From Nelumbo lutea (lineage: Eukaryota; Streptophyta; Magnoliopsida; Proteales; Nelumbonaceae), in the NCBI GenBank assembly GCA_022828595.1, contig JAKGHH010000001.1, forward strand, positions 68,878,401-68,942,400: a DNA stretch of 64,000 bases. Reading direction: 5' to 3'. Of the stretch, positions 35,284-44,667 are shown one piece after another (the first letter of the stretch is position 1; every line of letters begins with the position of its first letter). The notes beneath the pieces were generated by a model that worked only from the letters and a program-made list of their open reading frames with translations, had not been told where the DNA came from and searched no databases. The position numbers and the translations under genes were made by a program.

Positions 35284-35659
35284 GAGAACATTGATGTGGA
35301 CCCCACTTCCGTGGTCCCCACTGTGTTCGTATGGCAGCATAGCATATTTTTTTGTTAATTATGTCAGTGTTAGTTGGTAGTTATTTCAGTTTGTTGTTAC
35401 AGCTTGTTATTTCAGCTTTATTATTAATTTATTTGCCATGCAAGCAATAAGGGCAATTCAGCCCTTTTACAATTAGTCAACATATATAAATATTAAGAGT
35501 GGGTCGGCAGATCATTATTATTGACCCTCTCTCTCTTTTCTAAAACCCTTCGTGTGCTTCTACTTTTCTCCCTCTCTTCTTCTTCTTCCTCTTTTCTTCT
35601 TTTGAAATCTTTTCTTTTACTTTCGAATTCAAGACTGATTGTAGTCTTGATCGACTAAT
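35280..35659 (+). repeat. 3' LTR of the copia element
   Basis: The LTR is about 380 bp, sharing gttggtagttatttcagtttg and the CT-rich tract with the 5' LTR. Its end is set by the candidate target duplication and may be off by a few bases. Confidence 0.8.
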
Positions 35660-36104
35660 CGTAAATAACAATTTTTATGACCAAATCACCCTTGAATGGC
35701 AAGTTAGAGGAAAAAGGGTCTTGTTAAGATTTCAATTTTATTTTATTTTTTTACATTTTAGTGTTTTGTTAAAATTTCAAATGTTTTTTATGATTTCTGT
35801 TTTTTTTACATTTTTCTATTTTCTACAATCGATAAAATATCCTGTATTTGTTGTTATTTATTTGCAATTTCTGTGTTTTTCTATAATTTTTGGTGTTTTT
35901 TCTACAATTCTTATTTTCTGATTTTGTTTTTCAATTTATGTAGTTTCTATAATTTGAAAATACTTTTTATTTTGTGTGCAATTTCTATAATTCTTAAAAA
36001 TTTTTGCAATTTCTGTGTTTTTATGTATTTTATATTTGAAAATATTTTTTGAACTTTTTCCTTTTTTTCATATCTAAATATTAAATATAAATATAAATAA
36101 ATAA

Positions 36105-36137
<33 letters not shown>

Positions 36138-36297
36138 GTTTCTATGAAGGTTAAAATAGTAATATGTTAACAGTCGTTAGTCTCTTTAACGTCAAGTTAG
36201 TGACATGGTGAGTTTTACACATTTTGAAAAGTTGTGGTGAGTTTAAGAGAAATGTTGAAAACTCATGATGAGTTTTTGACAATTTCCCTTCATTTAA

Positions 36298-37430
36298 AGA
36301 TGAGTTTAATAAAACAACAATATGTCTATCGGCTATCATCCTTTAGCTGAGAAGCATATATAACATGTATTAAATAGAGTCTGGATCTTCTCTTCACATC
36401 AGCCTCACAGCATATACCAGCCATACATTAGGAAATCTCCCGTACTTATATGTTATTATTCATGGGGAGATGTTCCCAATATACAGTGGATGTGGCTGCA
36501 TGGTCGGTATGAGGAGAGTTCAGTGAGGAACAGATCCCAGTTCTATCAAGCAAGGTCTATAAAGACAAGATTTGATCAAGCATTCCCATTTGCAAGTGGC
36601 CCTTATTGGGGGTCTGTTCAAATTTGTACAAATGGGCTTTTAACTACGATTTGTAAATTCAGATTAATTGCATTTGAGCAGCTGTTTAACCAATAATCAC
36701 ACACCAGATCAGCTATACATGCAAGCGAGAAATTCATTGGGTTTTTTTTTTTTTCTTTTTTGTAATAAACATTGGACTAGTTACGGGGCATCATATACAG
36801 TTTGACCTTGGATGACTAAACAGCCCATAACACAGCCATCAACTGCAGCCATTCCGGATTTATAATTTACACCTTATCTAATGCAAAATTTGCACTCATT
36901 CACAATACAAGTTTTATAGAATTTATGCCTTTATTTTACCTTGGACTACATCATTTGATTTTTCATTTTATTCCTAAAAAAATCTTCTACATCATTTTAT
37001 TTCCAATTTGACTCCTCCCAAGCCTGTATATTGTAATGATTTAGATAGTATTTCAATTTTTAATAATTTATCTTTCGACTAAAAGCCCTTTATCCATCAT
37101 GGTCCCTGCCTCCCTACCATCTAGGGTCTTGGGAGTGGTTGGACTAGATATAGACCCTTCCTTTGGTAATAAATTAAATGGAGAAGTACAATGCAGCCCA
37201 TGCAGATTTTGAATTCTATTACACATCTACTACTACAACAATTCAAAATGTCAAATACCCCCACTTTATACATCAATGCCTGCTCAGAATTGGTACCCCA
37301 ATTATATGATAGGTTTAAGAATTCTGACGCTGGGTTGAACTGTCATTCTCCCTAAATTAAATGACTAGATATGCACATAACCCTTGGCATTTTTTATTTT
37401 CACAAAGTGAATTTTACAAATTTATTCCCA
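36298..37430. other. Unassigned AT-rich DNA
   Basis: No gene is recognised. A stretch near 36425-36490 (cattaggaaatctcccgtac ... gagatgttcccaatatac) resembles the interior of the palindromic element at 51645. Confidence 0.4.
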
Positions 37431-37439
37431 AAGAAAGTT

Positions 37440-39040
37440 CTACAAAAACTGGACCAATTATAGAGAAATTTCTAGTGGAAAGGAGATAAAGATGAGTATG
37501 GGGACATAATATCTCTTTGCACAAAATCTGTAGGCACTTTTCACAAAGCACTATGGAAACAGATAGAACATTTGAAGTATTTGGGCACGAAGAACTTCTT
37601 TGAACTTAAAACCAAAAAATCACACTCTCAATGGTGGAAAAGCATTTTAAGAATAAGAGATCAGATATCTCATCATCTCTGTTGGAAGGTTGGAAATGGA
37701 GATAGAATAAATCCAATTACAAATCCTTGGGATCCCTGGCTTGCTAACAATACACCCCAGTTAAGATCTCATCAAATACCAAATAGGAGGAAATGGGTTG
37801 TAAAAGATTTCGTAACAAATCAGAAAACTTAGAACCTACAACTTCTAAATCAAGTCTTTGAAGCTCCTTCAACCGAGGCAATCTCTAACATTCCTCTCAA
37901 TCCACAACAAAGAATTGATACAATGCTGTGGAAAAGATCGAAAGATGGGTTGTACTCGGTTGAATCAGCCTATAGAAGCTTCTCCCAAGTAGATGAAGAG
38001 GGTACCTCAGAGGGACATGTTTGTTGGCCAAAACTTTGGGTAATAAAAACTCCTTTCAGGTGCCAGCTCTTCGGATGGAAGGTTCTGATGAATGGGGTTA
38101 AGACAAAACAAACAATTTGGAGTTTAAGACACTCAGGAGATGTAAATTGTACTTTCTGCGATAGTACTCCTAAAACTCAAACTCACATCTTCTTTGGATG
38201 CCCTTTAGCAAGAGCTGCATGGCTAGATGCCCAAGTGGGTTTCAACCCAAAAGATTTTGTTGCCTCAAGGTCGGTGGATTTTTTAAGTTGGTGGTTGGGT
38301 AGCTACTCTAGTTCAGAAGAGTTAAAGAACTTTTATATGGCTAGAATTTTAGCCTTCCTTCGAGCGATTTGGGATCACATAAATGATGTGATATTTAGAG
38401 GTAAACTTCTGAATCCATTGGAAGTTAAAAGACTTGCATATAAATATGTTCCCTGTACTGGGAACACTCAGTAGGTTGATATCTTAAGTAATAGTGCTCA
38501 CGCTGCCTTCCCTATTAACCTGTTTTCCTTCGATTCACACTCTCTAGGTATAGTTGATGGATCTTGGAAAACAAACACCTGCTCAACTTCTATAAGATTG
38601 TACTTATTATTTTATACACACAATGTTTGCATTGCAGAAGGACAACAATGCCATGCCATTAATGCCACAAAGCTGAAATTTGGACAATCATCCGAGGCTT
38701 AAGAAGACTCATTTTGCTGAGAATCAGTAAAGCCACTCTTATCTCGGATGCAAAAGACGTTCCGTTAAAGTTAAAGGGAGTCGCTGGAAACATTAGATGG
38801 AATGAGCAGGCACTGCTGGATCATATTAAGTATCTCTTGATAATATAAACTTATTGTATGTAAATAGGAATGATGTTAGCACCGCCCATACTATAGCAAC
38901 AAGGGCAAATGTGAATAGGACTCAGTTTTTTGTTTCTCGACCTCTCCCTCAAAGATCTCACTCTTACTTTTGTAACAGAGGTCTCCTTTTGTATCCTTGA
39001 TATTTATAGTGGATCCGTTTACTTTAAGAAAAAAAAAAGT
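37440..39040 (+). mobile_element. LINE (L1-type) 3' fragment with poly(A)
   Basis: Frames at 37572-37832 and 37923-38474 read SHSQWWKSILRIRDQISHHL, CWKVGNGDRINPITNPWDPW and later WKVLMNGVKTKQTIW, CTFCDSTPKTQTHIFFGCP, the zinc-binding domain after plant LINE reverse transcriptases. An RNase H-like tail follows (SLGIVDGSWKTNT, then RISKATLISDAKDV and IRWNEQALLDHIKYLL). A 3' UTR ends in an A-tract at 39030-39040. Stops separate the frames, and the reverse transcriptase itself is absent, so this is a 5'-truncated dead copy. Confidence 0.85.
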
Positions 39041-39530
39041 GACCACTCTCATAATTGAACCAATGGCATAAGACTCATAAAGTTATTAAATTATCTTTAT
39101 GTTTTAATTACGATATATCACATAATCACTATCCGCTACATGAATCCTAATTCATCATATCATGGCTCTGTTTAATGTCATATCCATTGCTAAATTATGA
39201 TCACTAAAATTATGTAAATATAATAAATAAATACGGTGATTATGATTGGAAAGACATGATATCTGAACAATTCATAACCAACCAATTGACATCATAAAAG
39301 TGATAATCATATTAAAATTCAAGGGATTTTAATTGGTCAAATTCATGGATTTTCCCTTTTTTAGGCAGTTTATAGCTGTTGTTGAAAACAACGCACTGTG
39401 CACACCAGAGAAAAGCAGACAATAGGGTAAAATACAAAAACCTCCCTTCCATCATTAATCTAGATGGAAAATTGTTAAAATTACGAAAGAGCCCCTAATT
39501 AACTGTCAAAGTGTCACTAAAAAAATTCAA
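39041..39530. other. Unassigned DNA
   Basis: AT-rich sequence with no recognised feature lies between the LINE and the U-box/ARM pseudogene. Confidence 0.45.
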
Positions 39531-39535
39531 AATAC

Positions 39536-40106
39536 CAGTTCCTAATTTAGCTTTAAAGAAGCTTATTCAGCAGTTATGTTCCGACAACCGAATACCAGTG
39601 GTTAAAACAGGTGGTAGGGGTCGTGACATTGCAAGAACCATTTTGTCAACAATTCAGCAGCTGCAGAAGCCATGAAAAAGTTTGCAAAGTTTTTAGCCAT
39701 TAGGCTTGCAAAAGGGATGGGTGAAGAGAGAAAAAAGGCCGCTAGTGAGATCAGGTTACTTGCAAAATCAAGCATATTCAACAGGTCCCGCTTGGCAAGT
39801 GCAGGCACAATCCCCAATTTATTAAAGCTTCTATCCACAACTAATCCATCAATACAAGAGAATGCCATGGCATCCCTATTGAACCTTTCAAAACATTCCA
39901 AGAGAAAAATGTTAATTGTCAAGAACAATGGATTGGATTTGATTATGGACGTTCTAAGAGGAGGAATTACAAAAGATTCTCAGCAGATAGCAGCTGCTAC
40001 ACTTTTTTTATCTTGATTCAGTTGAGGAGTACAGGAAATTGATTGAATAGATGCCAAATTTAATCTCTTCCTTGGTAGAGTTGATAGAATTGGAACAGTT
40101 TGTAGA
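39536..40106 (+). pseudogene. U-box/ARM-repeat E3 ligase fragment (PUB18/19-like)
   Basis: The frame begins PNLALKKLIQQLCSDNRIPV, the end of a plant U-box domain, and continues GRGRDIARTIL. A one-base shift near 39640 moves to AAAEAMKKFAKFLAIRLAKG. The ARM-repeat stretch IRLLAKSSIFNRSRLASAG, TIPNLLKLLSTTNPSIQENA, MASLLNLSKHSKRKMLIV and GGITKDSQQIAAATLF follows. A second shift near 40010 and an amber stop break LDSVEEYRKLIE and MPNLISSLVEL. Purine-rich low-complexity DNA follows. Intact relatives are ubiquitin ligases in drought and hormone responses. The N-terminus, most of the U-box and the later ARM repeats are missing. Confidence 0.85.
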
Positions 40107-40473
40107 AAGGAGAATGCTTGTGAAGAAAAAGCAGACCACTGCCACTAAGAGTTGTTGTGGCGGTGAAAAGAAACAGAGGAAGGGAAAACAGAAAGAAGAG
40201 AAGATCGAGAAGAAGAGAATGAGAGGAAAAAAACGAAGAATAATGGGAGAGGGGAGAGAGGAGGATCAAAGAGAACGAGAGAGAAAATAAGAGAATGAGA
40301 GTGCTTCGAGGAGGTCACCACTGCTAGTTGCCAAAACTCTATTCGCTGCTAATGTGAAGAAGATGAATAGTGCCTTTCGGTTGCTCCGGCTCAATGGAAG
40401 AGAGGGAAGATTGGGAAAAGATTTCACGTTGTTCCTTCGTTCTATTTGGAGAGGAAGGAGAAGCAGGGGTAAT
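40107..40473. other. Purine-rich DNA
   Basis: The GA-rich tract at about 40150-40310 gives Lys/Arg/Glu-rich frames on the plus strand. No domain is recognised. Confidence 0.45.
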
Positions 40474-40689
40474 TTCAATATTGGGTAAATTACAAAACCC
40501 CCCCTTTACTATGAGATTTGTGACAAAGACCCCTGTACTTTGTTTTGCGATAAAGAACCTCCTGTACTTTGACCATGAGACAAAACTCCCTTCAGTTTGA
40601 AATCCGCCATTACAATATTTTTTAATCCCCACACTACTCTTATAATAACTATTCTGATAAAGCATTGTTAATTTTCCCCAACCTCAAAC

Positions 40690-41160
40690 CTCAAGATACA
40701 TGAACAGCAGCGGCGGCAGACTTCCGAAGTCTTCCTTGATATTGCAGATTTTGAGCTGAACCATTCTTGAGCCTTCCATTTGGCCATTTAGAGAGTTCCA
40801 GTTGTCCATACATAGTGACAATTAAGTTGCAGTGTTCCCCATCTTCTCTCACTCGTGTATCCATGACGACGGTCGAAGTCGTTGAACCAAGGAAGATTCT
40901 TAGGCCTGGTCGAAGCGGGGTGGCCAGTCACGGACTTTCCAAATTCGTCAAGATGATAGCGGCGGTGCCGGAATCGGAACGCAAGTCTCTACTCCCCCGC
41001 CAATGAGACAAGCCCATCTGCACCGCTTCTAGTATTGTCGTTGTGGCTATCATGTCGAAGCCCCATCGTTGTCCACACATCGCTACCACCGGGAACATCT
41101 GTGTGTATTTCCCCGGTGTATTCCCCCATTACAACAGATTATAATCGTCATTTGAGTAGT
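40690..41160. other. Second, unrecognised segment inside the Pack-MULE
   Basis: The base composition is closer to coding DNA than the flanks. The plus strand has a frame ending at 41006 (PGRSGVASHGLSKFVKMI, VPESERKSLLPRQ). The minus strand has short frames with CNLIVTMYGQLELSKWPNG. I do not recognise either. It may be a second captured piece or 5'/intron DNA of a donor gene. Confidence 0.3.
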
Positions 41161-41179
41161 AATGGGAGAATGGGTTTAC

Positions 41180-41823
41180 CTTTACAGTGGTGGTGGACCA
41201 GTTCTTTGGGAGGTTGATAGTAATAATATCTCTAGTTTGGTCACCGTAAGCCAAGTAACCAAAGAACCCAAACAGCACACACTGGAAATTCAAGTGAATG
41301 GCGTACACAAGCGTAATCCCAGTGAACGCCTATCGCAGCACCCATCAGAAATTCTTCTTCTTTCTCATCGACGCTTCCAACGGCTAAAGTCATTCCAAAA
41401 CCCTCGAAACAAAACACCACCACCCCTCCGACGAACAACAACCCGCCAATGCTTGTAATCACCTCTCTTAGAAAAACCTTCAAACAATTGGAGTTCTTCC
41501 TTAACGACGATTGCCATCACCAACACGTTGCAGATGTCTGCGAAGATGGTGAAAGGGGAGAGAGCGAAGAGAGAACGAATCCATGAGAGAGTGATTTCGA
41601 CAAGGACGAGAAGGAATATGTAAGAAGATAATGTCAAGGTATGGGTGCCCACGATGGATGACAGGTTTTGGCCGATGAAGACGAGATAAGCAACGTAGTC
41701 ACCACATTAGGAGATGCAAATAAGGAACTCCGTCAGATACCAACCTGTCATTCCAATGGCTTTGAAACCCAAGTCACCATACATATGAACTTCTTCTGAT
41801 GCAAACCTGTCTCTGCATTGAAC
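41180..41823 (-). pseudogene. Captured exon of a vacuolar amino-acid transporter (AVT3/ANT1-like)
   Basis: The minus strand reads EEVHMYGDLGFKAIGMTGWY, LTEFLICIS, a stop, YVAYLVFIGQNLSSIVGTH, ITLSWIRSLFALSPFTIFAD and ICNVLVMAIVVKEELQLFEG. A frameshift near 41460-41480 is followed by IGGLLFVGGVVVFCFEGFGM and TLAV. After a second break come TLVYAIHLNFQCVLFGFFGY and LAYGDQTRDIITINLPKNWS. This is the middle of a plant AAAP-family transporter; relatives export neutral amino acids from the vacuole. The segment starts at an acceptor (ctctgtttctacag|G, edge 41823) and ends at a donor (AAAG|GTAAAC, edge 41180), so genomic DNA was copied. The breaks make it nonfunctional. Confidence 0.85.
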
Positions 41824-42537
41824 CTGTAGAAACAGAGAAGATGGATTATATTTGTGGGTTTTCGATATATGGTAGAGTTAATCAAAATCTTGACGAAAGG
41901 AAAGAGGAAAGAAGAACAAACAAGGAGGAGCATGCAGCTACTACTGCAAAACAACACTAGCTCCCTATTCAATTCATTGATAGCACGTTAGATCAAGAAG
42001 AATGGGATTCGTAAGTGTAATCTTACAAGCTAGATCGCTATAACCTAGCCTTTAACGCACTTGATCCCTGCCCATCCCCCTGAACAAGCTCCGAAGCCAC
42101 TATCATTCCAGCTCCGTAAGATTCCCAGAGGATTGAGTGATGATTATCCCATCCCACGACAGGCTCAATACTGAATGGAAGGTGAAAAGCAGTAGTTGAA
42201 GGAGCAAGAACAAGTGGTTAGAGCAATCGCACCAAAATAGCAGGTGAAATGCAACGATCCTCTTCCCCTTCACCTCTCACTCGGTGAGCAATCGCACCAA
42301 ACTCGTATGCTGTTAAGGGAAAGGGGAAGAAAAGAGATTGAGGGAGAGAGAGAAATGCAAAATAAGGTCAGGGAAAATGAACAGTATTTTTCTCCATAGA
42401 ATATGTATTATAAGAGTAGTATGGGGATGTCTCACGGTCAAAGTACAGGAGTCTTTATCACAAAACAAATTACAGGGGGGTTTTGTCACAGTACCCATAG
42501 TATAAAGGGGGGTCTTTATAATTTATCCTTCAATATT

Positions 42538-43246
42538 TTGAAAGATATTTTTATAATTTTAATGGTAGAAAAAGAAAAGATCGTGACTTGTTGAGACAGA
42601 GATGTATTTAATTTCCGTTGCCTGCGTGCGCGTATTTAATTGGAGAGTCGTGCAGCAACCGAGAGATATTGGGATGAAGCCAAGTTCAAAGTATGGATAC
42701 ATTTAAAAAGCCGGTGGAGGCATATCTGAGCGTATCAATACCTGTTTCTTTATTTATTTTTAGTTTTTTCTTTTTAAATTTAATTAAGAGGGGTCGATTT
42801 ATAAGGTCCGTCCACTCTCTAAACAGGCTAGGACCACGAAACACCCCTTATAGAGGAATATGAGAAAACCCCAGTAGGATATTTAGCGATACTTTAAATC
42901 TTGGGTGGAGCCAATGCCAAACTGTTATTGACGTGTAAGGCGCAGGCCCAGCATGTTGCTGGTCAAAATGAGATGAGGAGGCCGGTGAAGGAGGTATGTG
43001 TGAACGTCAAAAGTTGATATTCTAATGGTCAATTAATTAGAAGTTCTAGTGTTCTAAATTCAAACATTGACCAGAGAAGAGATGAAACTTATCCTGTGGA
43101 TCTCCTTTATCTTTATTTCTATGGAGAACTTAAGTTCTCTCTCCCTACTCCCAAGTCCCAACTACATCATATAAGTTACAACAACAGAAAAGAAAACGGG
43201 AAAATAAAAACAATAACAATCGACGAGTTTATCCCCTAAATGGCTG
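42538..43246. other. Unassigned DNA and 3' flank of the serine acetyltransferase gene
   Basis: No repeat boundary or gene is recognised. The part nearest 43246 is expected to contain the 3' untranslated region of the leftward-transcribed gene. Confidence 0.45.
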
Positions 43247-44308
43247 CTAAATGACATAATCAGACCACTCAGTAATAAATGAGGTAAGATCCATGTTGAA
43301 ACTAGGGATCTCATCCAACTTAAATGGATTCGCCTTCCCTCCGATCAATTTAGCAGGGTTTCCCACAGCAGTTGTTCTTGGGGGTACTTCCTTGAGCACT
43401 ACTGACCCTGCTCCAATTTTGGCTCCATCACCAATTCTAACATTCCCCAACACATTAGACCCTGCACCCACCAACACCCCATTCCCAATCTTAGGGTGTC
43501 TGTCCCCGCTTACTTTCCCTGTACCCCCTAATGTCACGTTATGCAATATAGATACATTGTTCCCAATCACCGCAGTCTCTCCGATCACCACTCCGGTTGC
43601 GTGATCCAATAAGATGCCCCGACCGATTTTCGCCCCGGGATGGATATCCACTGCAAACACTTCCGAAACCCGATTCTGAATCAAAAGAGCTAGTGATTTC
43701 CTACTCTGTGACCACAATTTATGTGCAACTCTATGTGCTTGGCATGCTAGGAACCCTTTAAAATTCAGCAGGCACTGTACATAACTGATGCAAGCCGGGT
43801 CTCGTTCCTTCACCGCCCTTAGATCATCTCTGATGTCTCTCCTGATCTCCCAATCCTCCGTGAAGACGCTCAAGAAAACCCCTGATAAGGTGTCTGAAGA
43901 GATGCTGGAGGTGCTTAATTTGTTCCCTAGATGGTTTGCAAGTGCGCTTTCTAAGGAATTATGGGACAGGATCGACACGAAGTAGTAATTTGCCAATACC
44001 GGCTCTTGCTCTGCCTCCGATTGAGCTTCCTCTCGCATTTTCATCCATATTTCTTCTTTGCCATTGCTGTCTTGACTCGCCGGAGCACACGGAACAAGCT
44101 CTGAAACTGGATGCCTTGAGGGTTTCATGTAATTGTTGTAAGGAGATTTGTCGAGATGGGAGTCGAAAGAGAGCAGTTTTGTGGCAGCATCGGTGGTTCT
44201 GCAACGGTCGACGCATGTTGCCATTATTGTCTTGGAGGCCTTCCTGTGGCACCTACTAGACCGGGTGGGTTCGGGGAGGATCGGCGAACCGACTAGAGAA
44301 GCTGACAT
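43247..44308 (-). CDS. SERAT2: Serine O-acetyltransferase, SERAT2 type
   Basis: The 353-residue enzyme makes O-acetylserine from serine and acetyl-CoA, the step before cysteine synthesis. Residues 84-189 form the N-terminal helical SATase domain (EEIWMKMREEA, ERDPACISYVQCLLNFKGF). Residues 215-325 form the left-handed beta-helix built from hexapeptides. The catalytic histidines are visible: His236 in LLDHATGVVIGE and His271 in GDRHPKIG. The C-terminus ITEWSDYVI is the tail that docks into O-acetylserine thiol-lyase in the cysteine synthase complex. Met29 opens MATCVDRCRT, the conserved start of SERAT2 proteins. The 28 residues before it are Arg/Lys/Ser-rich and could be an organelle transit peptide. 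The gene is a single uninterrupted exon with no visible damage. Plastid or mitochondrial targeting is inferred. Confidence 0.95.
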   Translation of the reverse strand: MSASLVGSPILPEPTRSSRCHRKASKTIMATCVDRCRTTDAATKLLSFDSHLDKSPYNNYMKPSRHPVSELVPCAPASQDSNGKEEIWMKMREEAQSEAEQEPVLANYYFVSILSHNSLESALANHLGNKLSTSSISSDTLSGVFLSVFTEDWEIRRDIRDDLRAVKERDPACISYVQCLLNFKGFLACQAHRVAHKLWSQSRKSLALLIQNRVSEVFAVDIHPGAKIGRGILLDHATGVVIGETAVIGNNVSILHNVTLGGTGKVSGDRHPKIGNGVLVGAGSNVLGNVRIGDGAKIGAGSVVLKEVPPRTTAVGNPAKLIGGKANPFKLDEIPSFNMDLTSFITEWSDYVI

Positions 44309-44394
44309 TAGAGAGAAAGAGAGCTGTTGTTGGTCGAGAGAAGGATTTTCAGATGGCGGTGGTGGTGTTGGAATTGGAGGTGCCGCGTAGGTTA

Positions 44395-44405
44395 CTTATA
44401 TAAAA
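44395..44405 (-). promoter_or_regulatory. TATA box of the serine acetyltransferase gene
   Basis: The minus strand reads CTTTTATATAAG about 90 bases before the first ATG. A CT-rich stretch follows, giving a short predicted leader of about 55-60 bases with no upstream ATG. Confidence 0.65.
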
Positions 44406-44658
44406 GCTCAAAAAATCATGAGCTCACGACTTACGCCGTTACGACTACGCGCAGTTTCGTGGGGAAGTCTTCTTTATTATTATTTTTTTCTTCCGTTTGA
44501 AAAAAATAAATAAATAAAGTTTTTTTGTTATTGATTTCAGTATATATCCTCTGCTTCTCTTGTGCTTGTCTCGAGGAAATTAGAGCAGTCGATGGACCCC
44601 ATCTGCACCCTTTTTGTCCCACTGAGCTATCCTTCAACGTTTATCGTATAATATCCAA
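44406..44658. other. Upstream region of the serine acetyltransferase gene
   Basis: No further gene is seen. The fold-back element C begins at 44668, so the distinct upstream promoter may be only about 260 bases long. Confidence 0.4.
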
Positions 44659-44667
44659 TAAATAAAA

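Larger units (their letters stand above)
30824..35659 (+). mobile_element. Ty1/copia retrotransposon, decayed, nested in MULE A
   Basis: LTRs are at 30824-31180 and 35280-35659, starting TGTAGAGAACA. The primer site TTGGTATTAGAGC (one base from the tRNA-Met consensus) follows the 5' LTR, and the purine tract gaaggggag (35271-35279) precedes the 3' LTR. The 5-bp flanks CATAA and CGTAA match at four of five positions. Integrase precedes reverse transcriptase, which is the copia order. All frames carry stops. Confidence 0.85.
30656..36288. mobile_element. Mutator-like element, copy A, split by a copia element
   Basis: A perfect 9-bp duplication TTCATTTAA flanks it (30647-30655 and 36289-36297). 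The inverted repeats are about 95 bp. The left starts GGGAAATTGTC and carries AAAACTCACCATGAATTTTC; the right ends GACAATTTCCC. They match those of MULE B. Without the copia insertion the element would be about 0.8 kb, with no transposase, so it is a non-autonomous member. Confidence 0.88.
40483..42528. mobile_element. Pack-MULE carrying amino-acid transporter DNA
   Basis: A perfect 9-bp duplication TTCAATATT flanks it (40474-40482 and 42529-42537). The inverted repeats run about 130-165 bp. The left starts GGGTAAATTACAAAACCCCCC and includes cctgtactttgaccatgagac; the right ends aatttatcc and, reversed, starts GGATAAATTATAAAG and includes cctgtactttgaccgtgagac. The left copy has a segment of about 35 bp absent from the right. 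The 1.75-kb interior lacks a transposase. It contains a host gene exon with splice sites (41180-41823) and a second unrecognised segment (40690-41160). Confidence 0.88.

Noticed and set aside
41180..41823. A working amino-acid transporter gene
   Set aside because: Only one exon is present, broken by a stop and frameshifts, inside an element bounded by a 9-bp duplication.
43293..44390. Plus-strand frames opposite the serine acetyltransferase gene
   Set aside because: They are shadows of a clearly conserved minus-strand gene and contain no domains.
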